A DNA stretch of 64,000 nucleotides from Diphasiastrum complanatum (GCA_029204225.1 CM055105.1:48679688-48743687); one strand, 5' to 3'; shown: positions 43,336 through 55,283, counted from the stretch's first letter. Translations and numbers: made by a program. The notes: a model not told the origin generated them from the letters alone.

Positions 43336-45170
43336 TGTAGAATGCAATTTTATGTTCTATATTGGATCCGCATGTATGAAATACAATACCTTACTGTTAT
43401 TGTACATACAACAACTCCATTTTATCAAATATTTGATTTGATCAAGATCTTATTGAGTTTACATCACTTTTGTGTAGTTGATATTAGATTTCTACATTGT
43501 CAATGTTGCTAGATGTGTTGACATTCATAACCAAAGATTAAGGGGACCTAATTGGATCTTAGTGATTCATATTTATTCACACTTTGCCTCCTCATCTCAA
43601 TGTAAGAACGGGGGGGGGGGGTGTGTTTAGTGGTCACTCAATTTTCTTTTGGCCCACTACCAAGTAGGTTGAAAGCGGCTCATGGTGACTATGTCAAGAA
43701 TTTGCTAGTTTTTTGGTGCTTTGTAGGGTCACTGGATTGTGGGGTTCTACCCCTTCCACGGGCCAATATGGTTCTCCACCCCAATCCAGGGCTGAAAAGG
43801 ACCCATGGGTTCTCTACGATGGATGGTTCCTACAACCCAAACTGAATGATTTTACATAACAACCAAATCTTGAAATTTTTGATGTATTTTGGTTAGGTTG
43901 AAAAACAATGGAGTTGACTTTATATGTAAGTAGAACTCATCCTCCAGTTAGACTCCCTAATGTATCCAAGAGATCCAAGGTTAGATTCCCTACAAGAGAG
44001 AGAAAATAAGAATTCAACTCCTACTTTACTTTATAAATAGGTTGATCACCCACAATTAAAAAAATAGGCTGGCCTCGATGTCCCCAATGAACATGTAACC
44101 CATCTTTGAAAAGTTGACAAAGCCTCAAGTGAGGATCACCTTTGAGACAACCCACAACCTGGATGAAGAACACAATCATGATGGGTAAAATATTTAAATA
44201 GAAACAAGTGTTTTTTTGTGAACGACCCAGCTTCGAAGTAGGGTTGCGAATCACGACTTTCTTAATTTATTAAAGGTAATAGGGACAACTGGTTTTTATG
44301 AGGCCCACCGTCCAAATTTTTATATTTGCTCATGGGGACGTGCCCTAGAGTATGCTAAATTCACGATTTTGAAGAGCGAGTTAAATAAAATAAGCATTTT
44401 GAATGGCTTGTTCTAATTCTCAATTCACGTTCGTTGGGAATGGTAACATATGTTAAGTCTTATTCACATTTAGCGGGACTTGAATGTGGGTGGTAGAGCC
44501 CATAAGCTAAATTCTTATCCATTGGACCAATTGGGGATTCTAGAATCTTTGGAGTAAGAATGTAGACTTTTTTAGCACATTGCGTGAGTTGGCCCACATA
44601 TCCTTATTCTTCGTGGATGTTTGACTCTTGGTAATCTTCAATACAACTTGGGTCCATGTAATGGTAGATTTCTAATTTTCTAAAACCATCTCGTTTCACA
44701 TTATCAAAATATTTTTGAATTGCCTATATGGCATACGAGTTGAGGACTCGTACAAATCAAACTAGTATTGCAGGAGATCATGATACCAATAGTTCTCAAC
44801 AAGAGCATAACTATGTAAAAAATTTTAAAACTTAAACCTTTTTTCAAAAGGTAACCTAAGTCCATTGTGACTATAATTACCTATTTAAATTTAGATATTG
44901 ATGAAATTTAATATCAAGGAAAAATTTAAAAAATTGGCTCTTTGAACAATATCAATATGGGGCCAAAGCTTGACCTTAGCTTGGGATTGGCCCATATATT
45001 AAATGAACGAATATAAGAAATTCTAATTTAAGCTATGACGATAATCTATAACATTCGAGTCAATTTCTTGATACCCGAGTTGATACTAGTCAAGGCACCT
45101 CCATACCCGAGCCACTTTGCCCACGGAGGCAACGTTGTATTGAACATACACATTGATTGAACGCATCATA
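43336..45170. other. Intergenic, no gene recognised
   Basis: A G run is at 43609-43620. No coding pattern was recognised on either strand apart from the SINE-like segment listed separately. Confidence 0.4.
44460..44545 (-). repeat. Possible tRNA-like SINE head
   Basis: The minus strand has TTGGTCCAATGG (A-box-like) and CATTCAAGTCC (weak B-box-like) about 40 bp later. Weaker than the 4171 element. Confidence 0.3.
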
Positions 45171-45178
45171 ACTTTTGT

Positions 45179-45800
45179 GAGGAGTGATATCAGACACGTG
45201 GCATCACTCGGTTGGTTAAGAACATCCCAGTTCTAAGCCATAACACGACTTTTAAAGAGTTTTTTTTAATCTCCACCGTAAATCTGCAAATGCTACGTAT
45301 TATGGTATCGTCATCCAACGGTGGGCTACTTGCCATAGCCACCCTCGTCGCTCCAGCGGTTCCGGGTGCTACAATAGGTGGCCCACGTCTGGATGGTAGA
45401 TTGGATTATTTCTCCAAAGGCAATACAACAACAACCAACCGTAGCAGTTGTGAGGAGTTATATTGGACACGTGGCATCACCCGGTTGGCCAAGACCAGCT
45501 CGATTCTAAGCTATGCATAACAAGGGCTTCTAGAATGTTATAAATGTTTACCGTAGATCTGGATGGCAGATTGGATTATTTCTCCAAAGGCAATACAACA
45601 ACAACAACCAACCGTAGCAGTTGTGAGGAGTTATATTGGACACGTGTCATCACCCGGTGGCCAAGACCAGCTCGATTCTGAGCTATGCATAACAAGGGCT
45701 TCTAGAATGTTATAAATCTTTACCGTAGATCTGCAACTGCTACATATGTTATTCACCATCCGACAGTGGGCTACTTACTGTACACCCTCGTGGGGTATGC
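45179..45800 (+). repeat. Three direct repeat units (about 271, 173 and 175 bp)
   Basis: Units start with GTGAGGAGT at 45179, 45450 and 45623, each followed by GGACACGTGGCATCACCCGG-like sequence, GATTCTRAGC, CTTCTAGAATG and the block ATCTGSA...GCTAC or GATTGGATTATTTCTCC. Units 2 and 3 are nearly identical and unit 1 is diverged. Confidence 0.85.
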
Positions 45801-45959
45801 CCTCGCGGGCTACTTATTGTACAGCCTCGCGAATCTGGCCTCTAAATCCTCTAAATGTAATAAGTACATATTTCCTTAGTCCCTTTGGATTTACTTCTTC
45901 TTCTTCTTCATACGGTTTATGCCCTTTGTTTTTCTTTATCCTTGTGTGCATATGCCATG

Positions 45960-46030
45960 CGAATGTTCTCCTTCTTCGCTATTTCTGTCTTTCTTTCTTC
46001 TTCTTCTTCTTCTTCTTCTTCTTCTTCTTG
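45960..46030. repeat. (CTT)n microsatellite
   Basis: TTC/CTT repeats, mainly 45990-46028, with a shorter run at 45893-45909. Pyrimidine-rich on the plus strand about 0.8 kb upstream of the RING gene coding region. Confidence 0.9.
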
Positions 46031-46264
46031 TATTCAGCAAATTCTTCTAGCAGAGCTGCAATATGTGCCTCGCTACAATGCTGCTGCATCATTTTCGTTC
46101 TCTTTTGCGTCACAAATTATCTGAAATTGATAAAAGCAGCAGGCACCATGATCATTTGCTTGTTCCAAACAGGATATCCCTTCCATTTACTCTTCTTCTA
46201 TCCTCGATAGCGAGTAAATGAACCTTAATGTAAGTTGCCGCTTTTTTTGTGCAAATCCTGTTAT

Positions 46265-46409
46265 GACTTCGAGGCTAACGGCATCTCAGTATCTCAATAT
46301 TTATGTCCAGCTCTGATTTAATCCTAGCGTTAACTGACTTTGAGCCTAACGGCATCCCAGTATCTCAATAATTATATCCAGCTCTGATTTAATCCTAGCG
46401 TTAACTGCT
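46265..46409 (+). repeat. Tandem duplication, about 72 bp x 2
   Basis: GACTT...TAACGGCATCYCAGTATCTCAATA...CCAGCTCTGATTTAATCCTAGCGTTAACTG occurs twice in tandem, in the 5' flank or 5'-UTR intron of the RING gene. Confidence 0.85.
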
Positions 46410-46796
46410 CCGAAGCGTTTTATTTCATTTGTATGACGTATCACAGCTATGGTGGCCATGATCTTTATTAGTATTCGGCTTTAGTGTCGGTTGTTTTGAA
46501 TTTTTTTCCGTCCAGCAATTATGCTGTTACCAAAGTTCACAATTCACATTCCTAAACATTTTCTGAGGTCATTTATTGTCATCTAGGTTTTGAAATTAAC
46601 CTTTATTCATAAGCATTTTCTCGGTCATCTATGTATATGTTGACGTCTTGTCTTGACTGTTTATAATTCTAGTTATATTGTCCTTCTACTTCAATATTAT
46701 TCTCTTTGAGTTCATGCCTTTGGTTTGGAAAATTTCTTCGTCCAGCGGCTTCTTTTTTCTTTCCGTTGCATCATAAATATCTCTATTGATTTTCAG

Positions 46797-47217
46797 GTGA
46801 ATGGAAGAGCAATTGGATGCCAAAGTTTCGAGATAGATTTTGTGGTAGCATCGAATTTTTGGCGGGTTGGCAATTTATTCCTACGTCCGTACACAAAAGC
46901 CAAGACGGGTTCTGTTTGCTGTGTGGCCGCAAGGCCACATGGAGCAACAGATAGTCACTGTGCTTGGGCGACTAGCCGTAGAGAGCATGGATGGCACTTC
47001 AATGAAAAATTTTCACCTTCTCTTCTCGTTAACAGGAATACAGAATCTCACTCAACAGATCTGGCGGGGATGGCGGATGAATTCCAATTTGGCAGGCGTT
47101 CAATGTCATCCAGTAACAAAGGTAGTGCACATGGAATTGGGAGAGAAAGTTATCGACGGAATTCTCTCGCTTCAAGCAAAGAACATGTCAATGAGTTCAT
47201 CAGTGCAGTGCCACCGG
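46797..47217 (+). CDS. RING protein gene, first coding exon
   Basis: The exon carries TGSVCCVAARPHG, matching the MGSxCCVAA N-terminus I recall for a family of plant RING proteins, whose Gly-2 and Cys residues suggest lipid anchoring. Here the Met position is ACG (46905-46907) and the frame is open upstream. A TTTTCAG acceptor-like site at 46796 suggests a preceding exon that could supply the ATG. The only upstream in-frame ATG in genomic sequence is 46725. Downstream are REHGWHFNEKFSP, FQFGRRSMSSSNKG and VNEFISAVPP. The exon is taken to end at 47217, CCG G|GTCAAG (phase 1), which joins in frame to 50056. Start and splice sites are inferred. Confidence 0.6.
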
Positions 47218-50055
47218 GTCAAGCTTTAAAGCATAATATTAAAATTATCTGTTTGCTATTTCCTGAAGAATTATTTAGGTTGTTAATGTTGCTAAGTACT
47301 TCTTTTAAATCATGAGAAATTTATGCCGCATCTCCCTTCTTCCTCTCTCTCTCCACTTTTACCATTTTGCATATGTTCTCGGCACTTCTCTTGGGGATGG
47401 AAACGCTTCTTATTTTTTCTCTTTCTCCATTCTGTGGATAGCCGCTGCATCTAGGAAAAGAACATGTGACTTTGAACGCTGTTGCAACCTCTAAAAGAGG
47501 TGGTGAACCTCCTCTACAGACTGCAAAAAATTGATCATTTGGACATGATATCCGTATCTTGTGATAACCACTGACTCCATCGAGGAAAAGAACGTGTGAA
47601 AGAACGATTGCTCGTGCATGCCCCCCTCCTCCCAAACAATATGAGGGCCCATGAATGTACTTTTTCCCACTTCGTTTGATACTTTCCATGTGTAGATCAT
47701 TGAGTAATAGTTAGAACTTAGTGGCTCTCTGCCCCATCGACAACAAGACACACATGCCATTGTCTTCTTAACTAGTCTTAAGTATGTACTTGTCTAGATA
47801 TAGATGAATTTGAAAACAATTTAGCATAAGGCAATCGAGGCATGTGTTTTTATGTTCACATGAAATAGCTTGAGGAGGAGATAGGACACTCCTTCAAGGA
47901 GAAGTGCAAGTGCTGTGAATTTTCCGAAATAGGTGTAAACCACAATAGAAGCAAGGTAATGATGACAAATGCAAAGTTCACAACAGCTTCATGCTGAGAA
48001 GGATAATCTTTGGGGTGGATTTAAGAGGACACGAGAGCATGAAAGCTTAAGATAGAGCACATGGGAGAGGGTCACGAAAATCCAAAAACCTCTTTTTGTG
48101 GTAGGGCCATCAATCCAGAGTTCCCATACGATGCAGTTTGGCACAAGTTTGAGACTGTGATTAGGTATTTTGTGGTCCCAAGAGCGACACAAACATCTAC
48201 TCATAACTCATTAATTGATGCTAGGGCCCTAATCAATGAAGGCTAGCACCTTGAGGGTCCTTGGGTCATTGTCCCCCCCCCCCCCCCTTCTAAATGCGCA
48301 AATTACATTGGTAGGAAGGATAGCCCTTGTACAATCCGTCCCAACTTCCACTTTTCAACATAGGTTATGAAAGAACAGGACAACCGACGGGGGGTGGTGT
48401 GGGGGTTTGAAACAAGTTCCCCCCTCACCCCGGTGCGGATTCCTCCACAACATCCATCCTCTTGCATACCGCATGCAGAGCCAGACTCCTCTTTTTTATT
48501 TTTCGAATCTTTTCTCGAAATAGTTGTAAACAAAACTTTACAACACCCTGGCAAATATATTAATAGGCTGTAAATGTTTTTGCAAGCCTGCCAGCTTCAC
48601 AAAAGCTGCCAAAAGCCGATTGTCACATAAGAACCATAAATAAACAGGTTTCTTAAAGCTATAAAATGACCGTTTAATGCAACCGTTTAATGACCGTTTA
48701 ACCGAATCCAACAGAAAATGTGTTAGAACCAGTGATTGTAAAAAAGTTTCAAAACTAACCTTATAAAAAACCCACAAACTTATTATGGAATTGATAAAAG
48801 GTTTAAAACCTAAGATTTATAACTAAAAGTAGTTGCTTTTGAGCCATATAAAAAACCTATAAATCTAAAATGAAGCAGCAAAAAATGAATTTCAACAATT
48901 GGGCTGTTTGTATTTGTCGGTTTTTCGTTAGCACTGGTTAGAATGTAATGTTTGCAGTCTGCAAATTAGTTCACACGTGCTAGACAATGATGCCCTTGAA
49001 TCTAAAATGTATCACCTTGAATCTGCTTTAACTGTTAGCCGTACGATCTGCTGGAAGATGACTTCTACTTCTGATTTGGTCGTAGAACAGATGGCAATTA
49101 TGATGCCTGAAGTACTGCACATGTGTACAGGTCTGTTACACAAGTGTGGACGCCTGAAATGCTTGAAAAAGGTCTGAAAAATGAGGTTAGCTAATACTAT
49201 TTGATGAGAATGTTCAATGTCTTAGTGGGCCGAAGAGCGATCCCATTGATGTAGTGTCTGCATCAATATCCACAACCATTTGTTGCAGACTTCTGCTGAC
49301 TTTTGTACAGCCTGAAGAAGGCCATATGTAGACATTGGAATCAGAGGTTTGCTCAGTTTGTAAAGAAACTTGGAATGAAACTCTGCATGTCTGATGGAAG
49401 CATTTATTCATATGAATGGTCAGTAGATTGCTTTGGAATTCAAAGTAAAAGATTTGGAGGAAGTGGCCTATTGTCTAAGAATTCAGATAGAAAGAAATAT
49501 CTCTGCAGGTACAACCATTATGACACAAAGCCGGTACATTCAAGAAATGCTTATTCGTTGTCAAATGACTAAATTAAAAGTCATGAATACTCTAGCAGAG
49601 AAGGGGCATGAATTAAGTACATATATGGCACCCAAAAATCATGAAGAAATAGAGGAAATGAAAAACAATCCTTTTGTGCTGATACAGTAAGAATAATTTT
49701 AAATCCTTAATTAACCTTGATTCTGTGCTTGGACAGTCCCCTGTAACAAATAATTCAGCATTTATTCACCTTAATTCATTTCAGACTAGTTGTAATATGG
49801 AAAACCATTCAGACTATCGGCAAGTCCCTTTGCCCAGCTGGCCCTTTCACTTGCCACCCATTTTTTGAATCTTGGCAAGTGAGTTGACTGGCAATTGACC
49901 ACCCCCATTTCACATTTGGTTGGTAAGTGTTTGAAATCTTGTTTGAACTAATCAGTGAAACAGTGACTTCATAAGTTTTGAGACTTAGAAGTTCAGAACT
50001 CCTTGTATTATGTTTTTTGTCAGGCTTGTTACATAGCGCTCTTATGTGATTGCAG
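47218..50055 (+). other. Intron 1 of the RING gene (inferred)
   Basis: GT (47218) to TGATTGCAG (50055). It contains a copia RT scrap (49215-49690), a C run at 48273-48290 and no other recognised gene. Confidence 0.5.
49215..49690 (+). pseudogene. Copia RT fragment within intron 1
   Basis: LYSLKKAICRHWNQRFAQFV (RT YGLKQAPRAW region, about 49305) and, in another frame, FKVKDLEEVAYCLRIQIERN...TQSRYIQEMLIRCQM (about 49440-49580). The YVDD part is missing between them, so a short deletion derivative. Confidence 0.8.
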
Positions 50056-50099
50056 ACAGCATGTCAAGTCTCGCAGATACAAAGGATTCACTTAAGGAG
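50056..50099 (+). CDS. RING protein gene, small second exon (44 nt)
   Basis: It is flanked by GATTGCAG| and AAGGAG|GTGAGC, strong splice sites. Read in the phase left by 47217, it adds DSMSSLADTKDSLKE and ends on a codon boundary so that 51155 continues in frame. The consistency of phases across all three pieces is the main support. Confidence 0.6.
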
Positions 50100-50639
50100 G
50101 TGAGCATGAGTATTTTCAACCCATATTAACATTTAGAGTAGTCGGTGGTAGGTGGATTGTTTGAATAGTTAAATTTATCTCATCCACATAGGGTTAATGT
50201 TTTCAATAGTCTCACTCCAGTTTCTTAAGATTGATGGCAGTTTGCCAGTTTCTGCATCTAGCTTCAGGTTTTGTATAATGTATCTCATGTGATTAAAAGA
50301 TTAACATAAGGTACTGGGATGTCTTTCTTCAATGTAGAATAAAATGGGGATTGTTGTACTTGCACATTCTGTGTCCTTGCAAGGTGGGTGGGGATGGGGG
50401 AGGCTGGCTCCTGCAGCATGCCTAATCACCCAATCCGGAGATTTCCATGTTCTATGTTCTGAGTTCTAACTTCTCTTCCTTATTTCCTCACCCTTCACAC
50501 ACTTGGAATGAGGGGGAGTGCAGCCTTGCAACAGTAGCGCCAGAGCTAGCTTCCCCCTATCCCACCCTTGCAAGGTGGATTGGGACGTCACTCCAGTTGT
50601 GACCAAATCTATAAGTGCTACAGTGGGAGTATTGAGGGG

Positions 50640-50641
<2 letters not shown>

Positions 50642-50726
<85 letters not shown>
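50642..50726. repeat. (TA)n(GA)n(G)n compound microsatellite in intron 2
   Basis: The (TA)n run is at 50643-50684, the (GA)n run at 50685-50719 and then a G run. Confidence 0.95.
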
Positions 50727-51092
50727 AGGCACTGGCCACATGTACTGTGAGCCAGCCACCATATATTGCAGCCCCCCTCCTACATGCTGCAGAACTGTTT
50801 TTGCCCACATGCATTGAAACACATGCATCCACTATGTGAGAAGATGCACCGGCTATCTGAAAGCCTCTGAAAACAGGCAAGTGGCATGAATGTGGCCTAC
50901 CATCAACACACTGGCATGTTAATCATGGTCAGAGTGATATATAACTGCGGGTAGATCTCAGCTCCAATAGAAGCGCGCAGCAGATGCAGTGTTGAGTAAA
51001 ATTTTCTGCAGCAAGCTATGGAGATGTGCAGCTCCTTCTGCATCACCAAGAATCACCAAGAAGTGGCACAGTTAGTTGCTTTCCTGCAAATG

Positions 51093-51121
51093 CATGAGAG
51101 AGAGAGAGAGAGAGAGAGAGA
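51093..51121. repeat. (GA)n microsatellite near the 3' end of intron 2
   Basis: A pure GA run 33 bp upstream of the last-exon acceptor. It is purine-rich, so it is not the polypyrimidine tract. Confidence 0.9.
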
Positions 51122-51154
51122 AATTGACTTGGTTTGGGTAAATCTTCATTGCAG

Positions 51155-52243
51155 GTTTGGTGCTCAGAATCCATTGAACCAAGGTTTTCAAATTCACTCT
51201 GTTCGATTGCGGGGGAAGGTTTACGTTCTCCAACAGCTCGAGTTTCTCCAAAACTGCATCTGTTTAAAAGCCCCTCTTTGTCTTCGAAGTCTTTGAGGCT
51301 TGCTGGAAGTCAGAAGTTATCTTGGAGTCCATCTGATGGTCGAGTGCACTCAGCAAGGTTCAACAAGAGTAAAGCTCGTTTGTCTGAAAGCAGGTACTCC
51401 CTGCAACAATCTGCCCATGTGGAGGCAGATTTCACTTCAGATCAGTGGTCCGTGCCGGCTTTTTCAGAACTAATTGCATCAACTTATCAAGGATATCGAA
51501 GACCAATAGATGCACGCAGTCTAGTGAAACTTGGATTCATTTCCGCACACAACAGAGTGGATAAAGATGCACTTGGGCTGGAAACCATTAAAGCATATTG
51601 TTCACCACTTGCACCTAGGTCTCAGAATGAAGTATGTGGGTTGTGTTCCAGATTTTTGTCACGACCATCGTATCCAAATTCTCAGAAGCTTTTAGATAAT
51701 AATCATCTCACTGTCGTTGGAGTCCTGTCATGTGGACATACTTTTCATGCTGACTGCCTTGAGCAGGTTACTCCCGAAGCTGAGTTAAACAATCCTTCTT
51801 GTCCACACTGTAGATCGGCTGAAAGAATGACCAAATGCTACACAAATGATGTAAAATTGGCTGTTAATAAAAGTTCATTAAAAGGTGGTCACAGTACAAA
51901 ACGACATGATCTGAGTCTAGTACCTACAGTGGCTACAAGAGGCAGCCTTCCTGGATCAGGACTTTCAGCCAAACCTTGCCACACAGGAATCACGAGTGAT
52001 TTCTCTAGTCACAGTAAAAATAATGAGACTGGTTCTCGATCGCGTATCGTCCTGCCTGAAAGAAACTTGTTAAGCAAGTCAGTTTCACAGAAAGCCTCCT
52101 TTCAAGGTGCACGGCCAAAAAATGTTAAATATGCTTTGGAAGTTTCAGGGTATCCACAACTTTCTTCTGATGAAATTCTAATCAGAAAGTTTTCTTGTGA
52201 CGGTGTTTCCATACAGGGCCGTTCTAAATCGTTGACCAGATAA
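51155..52243 (+). CDS. RING protein gene, last exon with RING-H2-like domain
   Basis: After a CTTCATTGCAG acceptor the frame is open for 362 codons to TAA at 52243. It begins VWCSESIEPRFSNS, with a Ser-rich region, then QWSVPAFSELIAST (a conserved pre-RING block of the family). The RING is CGLCSRF, an about 25-residue loop with a second Cys-poor stretch, VLSCGHTFHADCLEQVTPEAE and CPHCRS. Visible metal ligands are C-x2-C, C-x-H-x2-H-x2-C and C-x2-C, so the usual C3H2C3 arrangement is met. The C-terminal half is Ser-rich and disordered. Such proteins are E3 ubiquitin ligases; the substrate is unknown. It shows no frameshift and is the only apparently intact host gene here. Confidence 0.85.
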   Translation, partial: VWCSESIEPRFSNSLCSIAGEGLRSPTARVSPKLHLFKSPSLSSKSLRLAGSQKLSWSPSDGRVHSARFNKSKARLSESRYSLQQSAHVEADFTSDQWSVPAFSELIASTYQGYRRPIDARSLVKLGFISAHNRVDKDALGLETIKAYCSPLAPRSQNEVCGLCSRFLSRPSYPNSQKLLDNNHLTVVGVLSCGHTFHADCLEQVTPEAELNNPSCPHCRSAERMTKCYTNDVKLAVNKSSLKGGHSTKRHDLSLVPTVATRGSLPGSGLSAKPCHTGITSDFSSHSKNNETGSRSRIVLPERNLLSKSVSQKASFQGARPKNVKYALEVSGYPQLSSDEILIRKFSCDGVSIQGRSKSLTR

Positions 52244-52777
52244 GATACTAGAATGAGGATTATTGTAGGGAATCATCATATTCTTACAAGTCACTTTCCA
52301 TTTACTTCTGGGCCTTTCCAATCTGGCGCATCTAAATTTATGTTCATTCTTAGCAGCTTCTGTGCTGCTACTCATGTTTCAATTGGCTTTGATATTGGGT
52401 TTCAGATCGCAGGTTCTTTATTGGCCCTCTCAGTTTACTGCTGCAGAATTCACTGTCTGCTGTAAGTTGAGACGGCCTGTTCAGGATGAATAAGCAGGAT
52501 ATTGATCTTGTAAGTTGTAACATACTATTTTACACACAACAGGGAAGTTCATCAATTGCAGTTATCCAGTTCAGCACTTTCTTCCATTCAAATACATGAA
52601 CATCTTCTCATTGGCTAGTGGCACTCGTTTCTGTATTGCAAAGTTTTGGATACATGTACCACTTGGATGTTTAGTACGCTGTGTGTGATCCAGTCTTATC
52701 AGTGTATAGTACTGTGTTCTTTGAGCCTTGTGGTGTTGACACCTGGCTTCTCTGCATCTGAAATTTGAAGTATATAT

Positions 52778-53150
52778 ATCATTTCTGGGAGAGTAATCAT
52801 GCATCAAATGACCATTATTGCTTCTAATTGCAGAGTTCAGCTGTTAAATATATAGCATCAAAACAAGTACATCTGTGAATCTCCACCTGAACTCTGAAGC
52901 ATATCATTTCTGGAGAGTAATCATGCATAAAATGACCATTATTGCTTCTAATTGCAGAGTTTAGCTTTCAAATTTATAGCAATCAATAGTAGTATATATG
53001 TGAATTATCTCCACCTGAACTCTGAAGTACATCATTTCTGGGAGAGTAATCATTCATAAAATGACCATTATTGCTTCTAATTGCAGAGTTTAGCTTTCAA
53101 ATTTATAGCATTAAAACTAGTACATCTGTGAAGTAACTCCACCAGACACG
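52778..53150 (+). repeat. Three tandem units of about 125 bp downstream of the RING gene
   Basis: Units start ATCATTTCTGG at 52778, 52903 and 53031 and share GAGTAATCATNCATMAAATG, ACCATTATTGCTTCTAATTG and CAGAGTTYAGCT. Each contains CTTCTAATTGCAG, an acceptor-like site. Confidence 0.88.
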
Positions 53151-53590
53151 TGCCTTGGAAGTGAGTACAGAGCTTTTATGTTGAGGGAGCTGCTTGAATC
53201 TCTTTCAACAGCATGATCAAAATATATACAAGCTGGCAAAACCATTTGCGGAGCTAGGCTCCTTAGATGTCACTGCACATTGGTTAGGATTTGAGCCTCC
53301 ACCTTTCTGGTGGCAGTTAACAACTGTACCCATACACCCCACTGCAATGGACAAAACAATAAACTTTCAAACGAATATCAATCTCCAACTGTGGTATTGA
53401 GATAATCAACAAAAGATTGCTTTACTGGCCATCATGCAAAACAACCTTGTCATAGAACTCTCTCTCAAATATCTCAATTGACATAAATGAGTGAGAATAT
53501 TGTGTGTGTATGTTTATATATGTCTATATCCACATCATAGATGCATTGCGTTTCTGAAATGCGTTTTTAAAATCTTAAAAAAATTTCCAG
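53151..53590. other. No gene recognised
   Basis: A 68-codon plus-strand frame (53194) has no recognisable motif. Confidence 0.4.
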
Positions 53591-53595
53591 AAACG

Positions 53596-53596
<1 letters not shown>

Positions 53597-53634
<38 letters not shown>
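53597..53634. repeat. (TA)n microsatellite
   Basis: About 19 TA units. Confidence 0.95.
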
Positions 53635-53636
<2 letters not shown>

Positions 53637-54163
53637 TTTTTTTATGGGCAATATGGGTATCAGATGAAAGCTCTAATTAAGAGCATAATTGTTGTGTAGT
53701 TTGTCGATTGTTTCGGGTGCAGGATGGTCCGATTCAGGTGCATTAATCCATGTTGGGTTCTGTCAAAGCTAAAAATTCAAAACTAACCTCTAGCCTGTCT
53801 GTTACGATCACAGATGGTCCCAGTAAGTGTATTTTCGCTCAGGGAGTTGGAAGGCCAAGTCATGAAGAGGCCGTTGGGGGGCGTTGCCCCCCAAACCCCC
53901 TGAGCATTTATTGAAAACCAGAGCAAATAACAACCAAATAGCTATTGAAAATAAGATATGTTTGTGCCCCATCTACTGCACTTCTGAGAGGCAAAACGCT
54001 GGTTTGACCATTGATCCCCTAAAAAAATTACAACCATAAGCTATTTTTCCAAAAAAAAAAAAATAATAATAATATTTTATTTTTTTTTTGCGATTCTGGG
54101 AGGAGAAATGCGGTTTCCGAAACGTCTCCTCCCAGAAACGCGATTTTGTGCAACTATGATCCA

Positions 54164-54181
54164 CACACACACACACACACA
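54164..54181. repeat. (CA)n microsatellite
   Basis: Nine CA units. Confidence 0.9.
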
Positions 54182-54619
54182 CCTCATAGATGCATGAGCG
54201 AATCTAAAATCTCAATTCACTAGGGGGTTGCGAAATTCGCATTTCTTTTTCTTTTTTTATAAATGCGTGCAACATGGGTATCAGTGGAAAGAGCAATAAT
54301 AGAGGATTAAGATTAAATGGGTTTTCAATAGTTTTTGGTCCAATTTCCGGCAATTAGGGAAGATCTCGTTGATATGAAATGACCTACGTATGCCATAAAC
54401 TTTACACAACTGGCATCAGATTAAAAGGGACTCTAGCAGTTTCAAATCTTTAACTCCAACTTTTTCTATATGAGAAGTAAATATTTTTTTTTCTTTTGCG
54501 ATTCATTGCATCGAATCATGATTTGTTGCAAAGATTTTCTATGTATATATATATACTAGTTGTGAGTGCACGTCGTTGACGGGGGCCGATCTAGGTGGCA
54601 GCCGATGATTTGGATGATG

Positions 54620-55018
54620 GCCGATCTCGAGTCTTTGGAAAAATTCGAGCCTTCAAAAAGGTTCGAGTCTTCGGAAAAGTTCTTGTCTTCGGAAAAATTT
54701 GAGTCTTTGAAAAAAAAAAACTAAGTCTTTGAAAAAATTCGAGTCTTTTGAAAAATTCGACTTGACAGTACAAAAAGGACCCTTCGATCCTTCGGAAAAA
54801 TTTGAGTTGACAGTTCGATCCTTCGGAAAAATTCGAGACTTTCCAAAAATTTGATCCTTTGGAAAAATTCGAGTAGTTGAAACCATTCGAATCATTTGAA
54901 AAATTTCATCCTTTGGAAAAATTTGAGTCTTTTCAAAAATTCAAGTCGTTCCAAAAAATGCGAGTCGTTGCAAAAAATTCGAGTCTCAAAAAATTGGAGT
55001 CGTTCCAAAAATTCGAGT
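54620..55018. repeat. Minisatellite, ~18-19 bp unit (ATTCGAGTCTTTGGAAAA)
   Basis: About 20 diverged copies in head-to-tail order, with variants GATCCTTCGGAAAAATT and GTCGTTCCAAAAATTCGA. No coding role is supported. Confidence 0.88.
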
Positions 55019-55283
55019 AATGTACCATCCCTACGTAGGGGGCACATCTGCACTTCTTACAGTACATACTGACAAAGCCCTAGCCTTGGCAAGTTGTGCC
55101 TAAAAGCATTCATTACCTCTCCACTTAAGCCAAATGTTGCTTCAACTCATAAAGAGGCCTAATGTTTAATGTGCTCCCCAAAGTTGATGTGCAATAGAAT
55201 TCCATAAATGCTCATACGATAGTTATAGGGCGGGGCATTTTGAATTAGGGTAGGGGAAGGGCTTAGGGGGAGTCTCAGATCTC

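Noticed and set aside
45746-46210. ORF with a poly-Phe/Ser run
   Set aside because: It is driven by the (CTT)n microsatellite; no motif outside it.
53194-53400. Small protein gene downstream of the RING gene
   Set aside because: Only 68 codons with no motif, and adjacent to a tandem repeat; no support beyond being open.
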